NCBI RefSeq assembly: GCF_021531715.1 | Contig: NZ_JAFBIT010000001.1 | Span: 682,001-746,000, forward strand | Length of the DNA stretch: 64,000 nucleotides | From: Anaeromassilibacillus senegalensis | GTDB taxonomy: Bacteria > Bacillota > Clostridia > Oscillospirales > Acutalibacteraceae | Direction: 5' to 3' | Shown: positions 49,808-59,703 of the stretch, in pieces | Layout: every line of letters begins with the position of its first letter | Position numbering within the stretch: position 1 is the stretch's first letter | The notes under the pieces: generated by a model | What the model was told of the DNA's origin: nothing | The model's database searches: none | What the model saw: only the letters and a program-made list of their open reading frames with translations | Program-made: the position numbers and the translations under genes

Positions 49808-50702
49808 GAAGATCACCTGCCTGCAGAATCTGCTCCGCCTGCGTGGGTTCATTCTTCCCGCGCAGCAGAACGATGGTTTCAAAAGCGCCGAGCGCCAGCA
49901 TTTCCCGGCAGAGCGGGCGGCTCAAAAGCTCGTTTACGCTGCCCGCGTGTACGCTTGCAATCAGCGAGACGCCCGAGAAAGCGGCTGCGCGAATTGCCTG
50001 GATGTCGTTCTCGCCGAGCTCGTCGCAGATCACATATTCCGGCGAGAGGCAGCGGATGGCGTGGGAAAAGCCGTCCTGCTTCGGGTAGCCTTGCAGGATG
50101 TCGGTACACGCACCGAGGTCAAAGCCGTCGGAATGCAGCTCAAAGCGCTCGTCCAGCACGACGACGCGATGACCGGCCGTTCCGATGTAGCGCGCGATGT
50201 CGCGCAGGAGCGTTGTTTTGCCGGAGGACGGCGCGCCGGCAATCAGCACGCCCCTGCGGAAATTCACCCCGGCCTGCACAATGCCGTCCGAGCAGCCGCG
50301 GATTTCCCGGGGAATACGCACGGAGAGACTTGTGATGTCGCGCACGGTTTTAACGCAGCCCTTTTCCAGCACAGCCGTGCCACCGATCCCGACGCGCAGG
50401 CAGCGATCCGCTGAGACAAAGCCACTGCGGATCTCATCCGAATGGCTGTAAACCGAATATCCGCAGAGACGCACGAAGATTTCCTCCACATCCTCCCGCG
50501 TGACCAGCATGTTTCCCGGTGAGAAATAGTCGGTCACCGAGCCGTCCCTGCGGAGGAAGTGCACGCGATCGCCGCAGCAAAGCATAACCGGCTTGCCGAC
50601 GCTGATCCGGATATCGAAGACTCTGTTCTTTGTCTCCTGCGGGATCTTTTTCAGAACTGGCGCGAAGCGCCCCAAATACTGCACAGCTTTTTCAAAGTCC
50701 AT
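49725..50702 (-). CDS. spoIIIAA: Stage III sporulation protein AA (ATPase)
   Basis: A 325-residue secretion-type ATPase powering the SpoIIIA-Q apparatus. Walker A is GAPSSGKTTLL; VVVLDERFEL and YVICDELGE supply the Walker B/Asp box. The C-terminal ~25 residues lie over the start of spoIIIAB in another frame. AAAGGTG precedes the ATG. The operon should be sigma-E controlled; I see only a CATA-type -10 candidate upstream. Confidence 0.95.
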   Translation of the reverse strand: MDFEKAVQYLGRFAPVLKKIPQETKNRVFDIRISVGKPVMLCCGDRVHFLRRDGSVTDYFSPGNMLVTREDVEEIFVRLCGYSVYSHSDEIRSGFVSADRCLRVGIGGTAVLEKGCVKTVRDITSLSVRIPREIRGCSDGIVQAGVNFRRGVLIAGAPSSGKTTLLRDIARYIGTAGHRVVVLDERFELHSDGFDLGACTDILQGYPKQDGFSHAIRCLSPEYVICDELGENDIQAIRAAAFSGVSLIASVHAGSVNELLSRPLCREMLALGAFETIVLLRGKNEPTQAEQILQAGDLLENSGGDSARDLRPDRRVIGIHAAQNA

Positions 50703-50767
50703 CCAAATACACCTTTCTTTCCGATTCCGTATGGTTCATTCTATGGACACGCACGCCGGTTTAGAAC

Positions 50768-50799
50768 AAAAAAGCCGGGCAGAACATTTGCTCTGCCCG
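50768..50799 (-). terminator. Terminator of thiD
   Basis: CCGGGCAGA and TCTGCCCGG pair around an 8-base loop; CTTTTTTGT follows on the minus strand. Confidence 0.88.
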
Positions 50800-50827
50800 G
50801 ACTTTGCCGGAAGTATGCAATTTATCG

Positions 50828-51631
50828 TCACAGGGTTTTGAGCCCGTTTTGGTAAAGGTCGTAAAAATGGTTGGTCGGCCCGCAGCCCTTTCCAAGCTCC
50901 AAAGCGTGTTCGATGGCCATTGTGACATAATTCTTGCCGCGGCGCACGGCCTCGGCCATCGTGCAGCCATTCGCGAGATTGGAGGCAATCGCGGAGGACA
51001 GCGTGCAACCTGTACCATGCGTATTCTTTGTGTGGATGCGCTTTGTCGTGAAGAAATGGAACGTTTCGCCGTCAAACAGCACGTCCGAAGCGTCGCCGAT
51101 GTAATGACCGCCCTTGACGAGCACAGCGCGGCAGCCCATTTCATGGATTTTGAGCGCTGCCGCTTTCATATCGTCAATCGTTTCGATTTTCATGCCGGTG
51201 ATCTCCTCGGCCTCCGGGATATTCGGCGTGAGCAAATCGGCAAGCGGTAGAACGACCGATTTAAAGGTATCGATGGAACGCGGATCCATCAGCGGGCAGC
51301 CGTTCTTCGCGTACATCACCGGATCGATGACAATATTTTCGGGCCGGTACTCTGTCAGCTTCTTGGCTACGGCGCGCATGCATTGCGGCGTTGAAAGCAT
51401 GCCGACCTTTACAGCGTCCGTGCCGATATCCTCATAGATCGCATCCATCTGCTTTTCAATCATATCCGGTGTAACATCCTGTATGTCGATCACGCGCGAT
51501 GTATTTTCCGCGACAACCGATACAATCACGCTCATCGCGAAAACACCGTGTGCCGACATCGTTTTGATATCCGCCTGAATGCCCGCGCCACCCGAGCAAT
51601 CCGATCCGGCAATTGTCAGAACTCTTTTCAT
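50828..51631 (-). CDS. thiD: Hydroxymethylpyrimidine/phosphomethylpyrimidine kinase
   Basis: A 267-residue ribokinase-family enzyme phosphorylating HMP and HMP-P for thiamine synthesis. The N-terminal AGSDCSGGAGIQADIKT and the anion hole/catalytic NTHGTGCTLSSAIAS are intact. The start at MKRVLTIAG (51631) follows AAGGAGAGG. A pyridoxine kinase role is an alternative in this family. Confidence 0.93.
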   Translation of the reverse strand: MKRVLTIAGSDCSGGAGIQADIKTMSAHGVFAMSVIVSVVAENTSRVIDIQDVTPDMIEKQMDAIYEDIGTDAVKVGMLSTPQCMRAVAKKLTEYRPENIVIDPVMYAKNGCPLMDPRSIDTFKSVVLPLADLLTPNIPEAEEITGMKIETIDDMKAAALKIHEMGCRAVLVKGGHYIGDASDVLFDGETFHFFTTKRIHTKNTHGTGCTLSSAIASNLANGCTMAEAVRRGKNYVTMAIEHALELGKGCGPTNHFYDLYQNGLKTL

Positions 51632-51650
51632 TTGCCCGTCCTCTCCTTCC

Positions 51651-53153
51651 TTAAAGCGCCAGCTCCGCGATGCGGAGCGTATCGATTTGAACCGGAGTGT
51701 CCGCGTCAATCGTGAACGATGCGTCGCCGTCATCCTGTACGTGCGCGATCGCTGTGATTGCCGTGCCGTTCAGGTAAATCTCCGTGCTCGTCGTATCCGT
51801 GACGATCTCGATCTGCATCGTTTCCTCCTCCGTGCGCGGCAAAAAGGCTTCCCCACAGGAAATGCCGGCGTTTTCCACACGGATCGCAAGACCGAACAGT
51901 TTGCACGTAAAGGGTGTATCCTTTGCGGAAAGCGTAATGCGGCAGGCCTTGGAGGTCAACGGCTGCGTAAAATGTTTTACCGAAAGATCGCATTCCGAAC
52001 GCTCAGAGACAACTAGCTTTTCAAGACCGCAGATCGGCTTTGCACAGAGATAGTACCGCCCGCCGATTTTGCGCAGTGTCATTTCAGTCGGTGTGCACAT
52101 CGAGCCATTGAACGGCGCGCCGGGAATATCGCTGCGGTTCCATGCAAAACGGATCACGGGTTTGCCCGGCTCAAAGTAATACGTCTGCGCGGCGTAAGCC
52201 TTGGAGTTGTAGGAAAGCTGACCGACGGACTGGATCGGCTGGTACAGGCCGTTTTCGTCAAAATCACCGACGAAGTACATGTCGTGCGCGCCGGAGAAAA
52301 CCCAAAGCGTCCGGCCGTCATCGGCTGTAAGTGGGTAGAAGTCAGGGCATTCGTCGTCGCCGGGCAGATCAAATTTTTGCAGAAAACGCCAATTCAGGAG
52401 ATCCTGCGAGGTAAACAGCGCATAGGTGCGCTCTTCAAAGTAGAGCGCCATCAGCCAGCGCGAGCGTGCCGCGTCATAGATGACCTTCGGGTCGCGGTTG
52501 CCGTCTGCAATCGATGCAATCAGCGGGTTCTTATCGTATTTTACAAGCGTTTTGCCGCCGTCTGTGCTGTATGCAAGGCACTGGGTGCTTTCCTTTTCCC
52601 CGGCGCACGTGTAGAAGAACAGAAGCGGCGTCTCATCGCCCTGCTTCAAACCGGACACATTCTCGTAGTCGACGACGGCGGATCCGGAGAACATCGCGCC
52701 GTGCATGTCGCTGAAGAGCGCTTCTTCCCGATGCTCCCAGTGGAACAGATCACGGCTCACGGCGTGTCCCCAGTGCATGTTGCCCCAGAGCCTGCCGTAC
52801 GGATTGTGCTGGTAAAAGAGGTGGTATTGACCGTCATAGAAGCAGAGCCCATTCGGGTCGTTGATCCAGCCGCGTTCGGCCGTGAAATGTACGGCCGGGC
52901 GCAGCGCGGTTTCTGCCGCTGTCAGAGGCTCCATGGTATCGGAGAATTCCGCAGTAAACCCACATGCTGGCTCCACGGCCAGCGAAATCGTCTTCCCGAC
53001 ATAATCCCGAAGATCAGCGTAATAGACGGCGTCCGGGCACTCTGCCGCATAAGCCGCATAAAAGGTGTAGACCGGCTTACCGTCCTCCGAAATCGTAAAA
53101 TGACGAACCGTTCCGTCGAACCGAACCGGCAGCTTCAGATAACGTTTTTCCAT
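51651..53153 (-). CDS. GH32 fructan hydrolase (levanase/sucrase-like)
   Basis: A ~500-residue enzyme without signal peptide. A small N-terminal beta domain is followed by the five-bladed propeller with WINDPNG (nucleophile Asp), RDPK (transition-state Asp) and DECPD (acid/base Glu), then a C-terminal beta-sandwich (from about 390). It cleaves beta-fructosides intracellularly. ATG 53153 has GGAG at good spacing; 53165 is an alternative. No sugar transporter is adjacent. Confidence 0.93.
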   Translation of the reverse strand: MEKRYLKLPVRFDGTVRHFTISEDGKPVYTFYAAYAAECPDAVYYADLRDYVGKTISLAVEPACGFTAEFSDTMEPLTAAETALRPAVHFTAERGWINDPNGLCFYDGQYHLFYQHNPYGRLWGNMHWGHAVSRDLFHWEHREEALFSDMHGAMFSGSAVVDYENVSGLKQGDETPLLFFYTCAGEKESTQCLAYSTDGGKTLVKYDKNPLIASIADGNRDPKVIYDAARSRWLMALYFEERTYALFTSQDLLNWRFLQKFDLPGDDECPDFYPLTADDGRTLWVFSGAHDMYFVGDFDENGLYQPIQSVGQLSYNSKAYAAQTYYFEPGKPVIRFAWNRSDIPGAPFNGSMCTPTEMTLRKIGGRYYLCAKPICGLEKLVVSERSECDLSVKHFTQPLTSKACRITLSAKDTPFTCKLFGLAIRVENAGISCGEAFLPRTEEETMQIEIVTDTTSTEIYLNGTAITAIAHVQDDGDASFTIDADTPVQIDTLRIAELAL

Positions 53154-53280
53154 GTATATCTCCATGCTATCGCAACCTTTCCGAATTTTTCATGTCCATT
53201 ATAGCACAGCGCCGGAAAAATGTCATCTGTAAGTTGTGGTTTTACGAAAAAACGGCGCACGGAACGTATGCCCGGACCGG

Positions 53281-54261
53281 TTATGCCATATCGAAACGTG
53301 CGCTGAGTGCACCATCTTCAGTCACTTCAATGTGGATTTCGCCATTCATTGCGCTGCCGTCCTTGTAGTACACCTTTAGATCTAAAAGGTCAGAAAATGC
53401 AGTAAAATCGATTTCCGATAGATCCTTGCCGCGTGCGGCTTCCATATTGGGCATCCACTCGATTTCCTCGCCATAGCGGATGGAAAGTGATTTCACGTTG
53501 ACGTCCTTTTCGCGCATCACACTCTGCGGATTTTTGAAATCAAGGATCACTTTGGAAATCTCGCCTTTGGTCTGAAATCGTACTTCATGAATCTCAAGCT
53601 CGTCCAGTATCGGCAGCAGTTCTTTTTGCACAGTTCCGTTTGCGCCGGCATTGATCCAAAGGTAAGTCGCGTCCTGGTATTCCGTAGAGCCCACGTCTTC
53701 AGTGGTGATCGTTGTCAGAATATCGCAGATCTCCTCTTTGGTCGGATTCCCAGGATCGGCAATCGCTTCGTCGTAGACTTCGCGCGGCAGGATAATTGAA
53801 CCACAGTCCCATCCGTTTTCCCAATCCTTATCGGAGTTTTCGGACTGATGGTAGCAGGATATTGCACCGGTCTGCGCCTTGATTTCCACCCGATCCACGG
53901 TGTCCGCATCGGCTAAGTCCCCTATTGTGAAGAACAGCGTCGCACACTGCTCCAGCTTACCATCCGTCTGCATGAAAAAATCACCGCCGCCATAGTCAAA
54001 ACCGCCTGTGCCGATCAGGTCGATCCCTTCAGCTTCTGCGGCGGACACCTTCAGACTGAACGGAGGATTCGCTGTCTGGTTTGGTTTGCTAAAGGAGGTC
54101 ACACCCACGACAAGCGCCAAGGCCAGAGCCACTGCAGTCACAAGGCGCGGCGCGCGGCTTTTTCTCACTTTCTTCTGTGTACAGGTGCTTAAAATACGCT
54201 CCTCTAGCCCATACGGTGCGCAGATATGCCGCATAGTCGATTGATAATCGCTCAGTTTCAT
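53281..54261 (-). CDS. Membrane protein, probable anti-sigma factor
   Basis: A 326-residue protein: a cytosolic N-terminus with CTQKKVRKSRAPR, one membrane helix (about 40-57, VTAVALALALVVGVTSF) and a large extracytoplasmic beta-rich domain. It has no zinc anti-sigma motif that I can see, but its ATG overlaps the ECF sigma stop by 4 bp (ATGA), the classic sigma/anti-sigma coupling. The outer domain would sense an unknown signal (inference). Confidence 0.75.
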   Translation of the reverse strand: MKLSDYQSTMRHICAPYGLEERILSTCTQKKVRKSRAPRLVTAVALALALVVGVTSFSKPNQTANPPFSLKVSAAEAEGIDLIGTGGFDYGGGDFFMQTDGKLEQCATLFFTIGDLADADTVDRVEIKAQTGAISCYHQSENSDKDWENGWDCGSIILPREVYDEAIADPGNPTKEEICDILTTITTEDVGSTEYQDATYLWINAGANGTVQKELLPILDELEIHEVRFQTKGEISKVILDFKNPQSVMREKDVNVKSLSIRYGEEIEWMPNMEAARGKDLSEIDFTAFSDLLDLKVYYKDGSAMNGEIHIEVTEDGALSARFDMA

Positions 54262-54755
54262 AAGATTGCCCCCTCGTCATAAATCAGTTTGAGTTGTTTT
54301 CGTCCCTTTTCAAGCCGCTTGCGCACGGCTGCCGGTGAGATTTTCAGTATTTGCGCGATCTCATCCGTCTTATAGCCCTCCGCGTAATAGAGATACAGCA
54401 CAGTTTTGTATTTATCCGGCAGAAGCAGGATATCCATAAAGATTCCCTGTTCTATTCGGCTCGGCAGAATCTCCGCGAGATCGTCAATATCCGCTGCCTG
54501 CCGCCGGACGCGAAATCGCAGCAAATTTTTGCTCTCATTGATCGTCACGCGGATGAGCCATGCTTTGCAATGCTCCCAGCTCCGGAAAAGCGGCTTCTTC
54601 GTGTAATACTTCAAAAAGACGTTTTGCAGAATGTCCTCTGAGTCTGCCACAGACCCGGTTATGGAAAAGCTGATTTTGAACAGTGTATCCGTATAGGCCT
54701 GTACGACCTCGCAAAGCGGATAGGTCTGTTCGCAAACGGTTTCGATACTTGTCAT
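54258..54755 (-). CDS. ECF-type RNA polymerase sigma factor
   Basis: A 165-residue sigma-70 family protein with only regions 2 and 4: LFKISFSITGSVADSEDILQNVFLKYY (region 2) and LYLYYAEGYKTDEIAQILKISPAAVRKRLEKGRKQL (region 4 HTH). GGGGGTGATC gives ideal spacing to ATG 54755. Regulon unknown; no clear autoregulated promoter could be assigned by eye. Confidence 0.92.
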   Translation of the reverse strand: MTSIETVCEQTYPLCEVVQAYTDTLFKISFSITGSVADSEDILQNVFLKYYTKKPLFRSWEHCKAWLIRVTINESKNLLRFRVRRQAADIDDLAEILPSRIEQGIFMDILLLPDKYKTVLYLYYAEGYKTDEIAQILKISPAAVRKRLEKGRKQLKLIYDEGAIL

Positions 54756-54898
54756 CCGGATCACCCCCTTTCACTCTAAACACACCTGATAACGGCAATT
54801 TGTGACTCTGCCTTCTGAAATTTTTGTTTCCCGCATGCCCTGCTGTGGATTTCATTCCGCACAGCCGCACATACTGATCCTGTAAGGGACGGTGAAGC

Positions 54899-55957
54899 AT
54901 GGTGGAACGCATCCGGAAACTCTGGCAGGAGAGCAGGGCGTATCTTTTGTTTTTTGTGGGTTATACGGTTGTATTCGCCCTGTTTGTACAGACGCTTGCC
55001 TACACACTGCCGTTTGTGCTCGGCATTCTGCTCGCGCTGATTACGGTGCCCATATGCCGGTTTCTGGAAAAGAAAACGCATTGCAGTCGTACCCACGCCG
55101 CACTCTGGACTGCTGTTTGTGCGTATCTTTTGTTTCTCACTGCAGGAGCCGTGTTGCTTGTCTGGCTACTGCGGGAGCTGCTCGTATTCGTTTCAGACAG
55201 CGGATATTTCCGCTATGAAGAACTTTCGCCCGGCGTTCGTTCGGCGATCGGGCGGGTTCTGGCGTATCTTCCGGAGCTTACCTCCCGGCTGTCCGAGATT
55301 TTGCCGGGCAGCATGGCGTCTCTCTGGCCGGCAGTGGACAGCATTCTTAAATTGCTGCTTTCGGTTCCGGCGTTCTTTCTGCTGCTTGCCCTGATCCCGG
55401 TCACAGCATATCTCGTCCTTCGTTTTCGCTCGCGGCTTACGGCTTTTGCCGCATACATTGTTGAAAAAGAGCGCGTCACGCAGCTGCGGCGCGCTGCGCA
55501 CCGGCTTTCTCGCACCTCGGGCGGCTTTGCATTTTCCTATTTTCTGATCTACACCATCACATTCAGCGAATCGTTCATCATTTTTCATCTGCTGCGCATG
55601 AAGTACCCACTCATAACAGCGCTTGTCGTGTCCGTTTCGGACATTTTCCCTGTTCTCGGTCCGGGAACGGTTCTTCTCCCGCTGTGTGTGTATCAGCTTC
55701 TGTGCGGACACCTTCTGCAGGCGGCAGGGCTGTTTGTCGGCTGGATTGTTCTGACCGTCATCCGGCAGATCATCGAGCCGCGGCTTGTCGCCAAGGTGAC
55801 GCGCACGCCGGCAATCGCCATGCTGGCCTCCGTTTACTGCAGCCTTGTGAGCGGAAATTTCTGGCTCATTCCCTATACCGGACTGTTTTTCTTTTTGCTG
55901 CAATGGCTGCGCGCCGCCGGCCTTTTGGGCAAAAAAGAGACAAGGCCTGCGCGGTGA
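54899..55957 (+). CDS. AI-2E family permease, YtvI-like
   Basis: A 352-residue polytopic protein of the AI-2E/PerM family: paired N-terminal helices, a central soluble/coiled segment, then five or so helices with the family block VVSVSDIFPVLGPGTVLLP and QIIEPRLVAKVTRTPAIAMLAS. Members include Na+/H+ antiporters and the sporulation protein YtvI, which this length and host suggest. Transport substrate unknown. Confidence 0.85.
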   Translation: MVERIRKLWQESRAYLLFFVGYTVVFALFVQTLAYTLPFVLGILLALITVPICRFLEKKTHCSRTHAALWTAVCAYLLFLTAGAVLLVWLLRELLVFVSDSGYFRYEELSPGVRSAIGRVLAYLPELTSRLSEILPGSMASLWPAVDSILKLLLSVPAFFLLLALIPVTAYLVLRFRSRLTAFAAYIVEKERVTQLRRAAHRLSRTSGGFAFSYFLIYTITFSESFIIFHLLRMKYPLITALVVSVSDIFPVLGPGTVLLPLCVYQLLCGHLLQAAGLFVGWIVLTVIRQIIEPRLVAKVTRTPAIAMLASVYCSLVSGNFWLIPYTGLFFFLLQWLRAAGLLGKKETRPAR

Positions 55958-55975
55958 GCCCAAGCCTTGTCTTTC
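55936..55975. terminator. Bidirectional terminator
   Basis: GACAAGGC (55939-55946) and GCCTTGTC (55964-55971) with flanking A- and T-rich tails, between convergent permease and aminotransferase genes. The stem includes the permease's last codons. Confidence 0.7.
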
Positions 55976-55985
55976 GTTTATGAAT

Positions 55986-57266
55986 TTACTTTTCAGCAAG
56001 CAGCTTTTCTGCGGCGGCCAGCTTGATGGCAACACAGAAAACCTCCATAGCCTGCTCCAGTTCGCTGAGCGGCGGGAAGGACGGCGCAAGGCGGATGTTG
56101 CTGTCGTGCGGATCCTTGCCGTACGGATACGTCGCGCCGGCGTCTGTCAGAATAACGCCCGCTTCCTTGCAGAGCTGCACGACGCGCTTTGCACAGCCGT
56201 CGAGGACGTCGACGCTGATGAAGTAGCCGCCGTTCGGTTTGTTCCACTCCGCGATGCCGAGATCGCCGACATTCTCTTCCAGCATCAGCTCGCAGAGCTT
56301 GAACTTCGGTTCGAGGATAGCGCGATGGCCCTTCATCAGCGCATGAACGCCGTTGATGTCGTGCAGGAACAGAACGTGGCGGAGCTGATTGAGCTTATCC
56401 GGGCCGATGGTCTGCGTGAGCGTGTGCTTTTTGAAGTCCTTGATGTTGTTGTCGCTCGTTGCAAGTGCGGCGACACCCGCGCCCGGGAACGAGATCTTCG
56501 AGGTTGAGGCAAAGATGAAGATCTGATCCTCGGTGCCGTTTGCAAGGCAGAGGTCGTAAATATTCAAAAGCGTATCCGGCGTATCGGTGAGATCGTGCAC
56601 GCAGTACGCGTTATCCCACATGATTTTGAAATCCTTCGCTGCCGGACGCAGTGCTGCAAAGCGGCGCACGGTTTCGTCGGAGTACGTGATGCCGGTCGGG
56701 TTCGAATATTTCGGTACACACCAGATGCCCTTGATGGAGTCGTCGTCCTTGATCAGCGCTTCGATCATATCCATATCGGGGCCTGTGGGATACATCGGGA
56801 TGTTGATCATCTCGAAGCCGTAATACTCCGTGACGGCAAAGTGACGGTCATAGCCGGGAACCGGACACAGAAACTTGATCTTGTCGAGCTTGCACCACGG
56901 TGTGCAACCGTTATAGCCGTGCGAGTAGCCGCGGGAGATGACCTCAAACATCATGTTGAGGCTGGAGTTGTTGCCGAGAATAATCTGCGACGCAGGCACG
57001 CCGATCATGTCGGAAAAGATCTTCTTCATTTCCGGAAGACCGTCCCACACACCGTAGTTGCGGCAGTCGTCGCCGTTGGAATTCGCAAATTCACTTCTGG
57101 CCTTGAGCGCTTCGAGAACGCCCAGAGCCAGCTCGAGCTGTGCGGCACTCGGCTTGCCGCGCGCCATATTCAGAGAAAGCTTTTTCGCCTTGAGTTCATC
57201 GTACTGTGCGGTCAGATCGGCGAAAATATCGCTCAGTTCTTCCCGGCTTAGGTTTGCGTATGCCAT
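55986..57266 (-). CDS. PLP-dependent aminotransferase (class I-like)
   Basis: A 426-residue fold-type I aminotransferase with YSNPTG, an MWDNAYCVHDL strand holding the cofactor Asp/Tyr, and the PLP lysine in FASTSKISFPGAG. The N-terminus (LSREELSDIFADLTAQYDELKAKKLSLNMARGKPSAAQLEL) marks a clostridial subgroup annotated as aspartate/alanine-type aminotransferases. Amino-acid specificity cannot be read. Confidence 0.93.
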   Translation of the reverse strand: MAYANLSREELSDIFADLTAQYDELKAKKLSLNMARGKPSAAQLELALGVLEALKARSEFANSNGDDCRNYGVWDGLPEMKKIFSDMIGVPASQIILGNNSSLNMMFEVISRGYSHGYNGCTPWCKLDKIKFLCPVPGYDRHFAVTEYYGFEMINIPMYPTGPDMDMIEALIKDDDSIKGIWCVPKYSNPTGITYSDETVRRFAALRPAAKDFKIMWDNAYCVHDLTDTPDTLLNIYDLCLANGTEDQIFIFASTSKISFPGAGVAALATSDNNIKDFKKHTLTQTIGPDKLNQLRHVLFLHDINGVHALMKGHRAILEPKFKLCELMLEENVGDLGIAEWNKPNGGYFISVDVLDGCAKRVVQLCKEAGVILTDAGATYPYGKDPHDSNIRLAPSFPPLSELEQAMEVFCVAIKLAAAEKLLAEK

Positions 57267-57470
57267 TCAAAACATCTCCATAAAATCAGAATTTGAATAA
57301 TTCAAAGAATCTTCAATGCATCATACAGTCCCAAACTTCTCTCATTGTAATACGAAAGCAAAAAAAATGCAAGATTTATTTAAAAATCCTGCATTTTTTC
57401 CTATTTTGCACTATTGCGCCGCACATCCTGCGGCTTTTCCGTTGATTCTGCCGGATAGGATCCTCCGAAA

Positions 57471-58865
57471 TCAGAATTCCGCCGTGCCGGTTGTGCGCGG
57501 GAACGGGAGCACATCGCGGATATTCGAGATACCGGTGAGGTACATGACCATACGCTCAAAGCCGAGGCCGAAGCCTGCGTGCTTGTTGCCGCCGAAACGG
57601 CGCAGGTCGAGGTACCACCAGTAATCCTCTTCTTTGAGTCCAAGTTCATGGATACGGTCGAGCAGCACGTCATAGCGCTCCTCTCTCTGGCTTGCGCCGC
57701 ACAGCTCACCGATACCCGGAACGAGCAGATCGGTCGCGGCAACGGTTTTGCCGTCGTCGTTCAGACGCATGTAGAACGCCTTGATCTCCTTCGGATAGTC
57801 TGTAACGAAGACCGGTTTGCCAAACTGCTTTTCGGTCAGATAGCGCTCATGCTCCGTCTGCAGATCGCAGCCCCAGGAAACCTTATAGTCAAACGCGTCG
57901 TTGTTCTTCTCAAGCAGCGCGACGGCATCCGTATAGGAAATCCGGACAAAATCGGAGTTTGCGACATGCTCGAGGCGCTCCTTGAGTCCCTTATCGACAA
58001 ACTGGTTGAAGAACGCGATATCCTGCGGGCAGCGCTCCAGCACATCGCGGATGATGTATTTGATCATCGCTTCCATCAGATCCATGTCGTCGTTCAGATC
58101 GGCAAAGGCGATTTCCGGCTCCACCATCCAGAACTCCGCCGCGTGGCGCTGCGTATAAGAGCGCTCAGCGCGGAAGGTCGGGCCAAAGGTGTAGACCTTG
58201 CCGAACGCCATCGCCATGCACTCCGCTTCAAGCTGACCGGAAACGGTCAGCGAGGTCTGCTTGCCAAAAAAGTCCTTGCTGTAATCAACCGCGCCGTCCT
58301 CGGTCTTCGGGAGGTTCTCGAGATCGAGCGTCGTGAGCTGGAACATCTCGCCCGCGCCCTCGCAGTCACTACCGGTGACGATCGGCGTGTGGACGTAGGT
58401 AAAGCCGTTTTCGTTGAAGAACTTGTGGATCGCAAACGCCGCTGCGGAACGTACGCGGAACGCCGCGTTGAAGAGGTTGGTTCTCGGGCGCAGATGCGCG
58501 ACCGTGCGCAGATATTCCACCGTGTGGCGCTTCTTCTGGAGCGGATACTCCGGCGAGGATGCGCCCTCCACCGCGATCTCCGTTGCCTGAATCTCAAACG
58601 GCTGCTTCGCCTCCGGCGTAAGGATAAACGTACCGGTTACACGCAGCGCAGCGCCGACATTCTGGGAAGCGATCTCCTTGTAATTCTCGATATTTTCAGC
58701 CGTAAATACGACCTGTATGCCCTTAAAGCAGCTGCCGTCATTCAGATCGATAAAGCCGAGTGCTTTGGAATCCCGGATCGATCTCGCCCATCCGCAAACC
58801 GTAACCGAAGTATCCTTGAAATCTTCGGGCGATTTGTAAAGGGCCATAATTTCTGTTCTCTTCAT
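57471..58865 (-). CDS. asnS: Asparaginyl-tRNA synthetase
   Basis: A 464-residue class IIb synthetase: N-terminal OB fold ([25 protein letters not shown]), motif 2 in [22 protein letters not shown], and motif 3 [15 protein letters not shown] with IRDVLPFPR. Residues around the active site ([10 protein letters not shown]) favour Asn over Asp. Start [10 protein letters not shown] at 58865 follows AAAGGAAAG. Confidence 0.97.
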   Translation of the reverse strand: MKRTEIMALYKSPEDFKDTSVTVCGWARSIRDSKALGFIDLNDGSCFKGIQVVFTAENIENYKEIASQNVGAALRVTGTFILTPEAKQPFEIQATEIAVEGASSPEYPLQKKRHTVEYLRTVAHLRPRTNLFNAAFRVRSAAAFAIHKFFNENGFTYVHTPIVTGSDCEGAGEMFQLTTLDLENLPKTEDGAVDYSKDFFGKQTSLTVSGQLEAECMAMAFGKVYTFGPTFRAERSYTQRHAAEFWMVEPEIAFADLNDDMDLMEAMIKYIIRDVLERCPQDIAFFNQFVDKGLKERLEHVANSDFVRISYTDAVALLEKNNDAFDYKVSWGCDLQTEHERYLTEKQFGKPVFVTDYPKEIKAFYMRLNDDGKTVAATDLLVPGIGELCGASQREERYDVLLDRIHELGLKEEDYWWYLDLRRFGGNKHAGFGLGFERMVMYLTGISNIRDVLPFPRTTGTAEF

Positions 58866-59151
58866 AAGTATGACCACTTTCCTTTCAGTATGGCACTGCA
58901 CGTAGAAAAAGCACCTGCCTTGCCATAAATCGTGTTATTGAATATCATACTACAAAATGTGCCTGATTATCAAGATGCAATTGAGAGAATATTGAAAAAA
59001 AGCACCTCAAAACGAAGTGCTTTTGGTGGTGGACCTATCGGAAACCTACTCAAACAATTATTCAATAATTCGAGAATATATCAAGGGGTATAAACCTACC
59101 CCTGTAAAGCCGACCATAGATCCATCAATCACAGATTAAGGACTATTTACC
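58866..59151. other. Intergenic left flank of the tmRNA-linked insertion
   Basis: Contains an AAAGCAC/GTGCTTT hairpin (58999-59023, T-ended) and, right after it, a TTTGGTGG sequence (59022-59029) that recurs at the tmRNA 3' end. No gene is seen. Confidence 0.5.
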
Positions 59152-59343
59152 ATGAAATATGAAGATAAAAACCCCGGCGAATGGCAAGTAGACCCCAAAA
59201 CGGGCGAACGCTATCGAATGCCCGCAAAGCCAACTTGCAGACTACCACAAGCGCAAGAAAGAGGCAGCGGAACGGTGCAAGGCTGGCACAAGCTAAAGCA
59301 AATTATGAGTGTAAACAAAACACCATATAAAGAAAGGACATAA
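59152..59343 (+). CDS. Short hypothetical protein in the insertion
   Basis: 63 residues: a polar start (KYEDKNPGEWQVDPKTGERYRMPAK cut short in sense) followed by a basic tail with no clear fold. The first 25 residues look protein-like, while the rest reads like a shifted frame, so it may be a frameshifted remnant. No strong ribosome site is seen; it is followed in 2 bp by the next gene. Confidence 0.35.
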   Translation: MKYEDKNPGEWQVDPKTGERYRMPAKPTCRLPQAQERGSGTVQGWHKLKQIMSVNKTPYKERT

Positions 59344-59345
59344 TT

Positions 59346-59600
59346 ATGCAGATGAACATTAAAACGAGTGAAAACACCATCACTATGGACGATATCCAGC
59401 GGCGAATTATTGAGCGTAAGGCAGCAGAGGAAAAGGCAGCCGCTGACGCAGAACGGGCACGAATTGAGAAGCTGGAAGCCTTGCAGAGTATGTCAACGGC
59501 CGAATATCTGGCGTATCGTACCGGCAAGCCCGCACTGCTTTCTAACGAGGAACTGGCTGCGCTTTCTATGGAAGAATATATAAAAGTCCGTCAAAAGTAA
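59346..59600 (+). CDS. Small coiled-coil hypothetical protein in the insertion
   Basis: 84 residues; a central charged helix rich in Ala, Glu and Arg (IIERKAAEEKAAADAERARIE) and a C-terminal part with repeated short motifs MSTAEYLAYR and LSMEEYIKVR. AAAGGA lies upstream. Function unknown; such small proteins are typical of phage- or element-derived DNA. Confidence 0.6.
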   Translation: MQMNIKTSENTITMDDIQRRIIERKAAEEKAAADAERARIEKLEALQSMSTAEYLAYRTGKPALLSNEELAALSMEEYIKVRQK

Positions 59601-59703
59601 CGCTACAATTATAAAGCCGTCGGCAATAGCTGGCGGCTTTTCTCTTGCCAAAATTAAAGAAAAAAGCGGCTTTCCGTGATTGGAAAACCGTATTTCTATG
59701 TAT

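Noticed and set aside
50703-50760. A sigma-E promoter before spoIIIAA
   Set aside because: CATA-containing -10 candidates exist on the minus strand, but no partner -35 at the right distance was convincing, so no feature was entered.
57579-58928. A 449-codon open frame antisense to asnS
   Set aside because: Same codon-bias artefact; asnS has all synthetase motifs.
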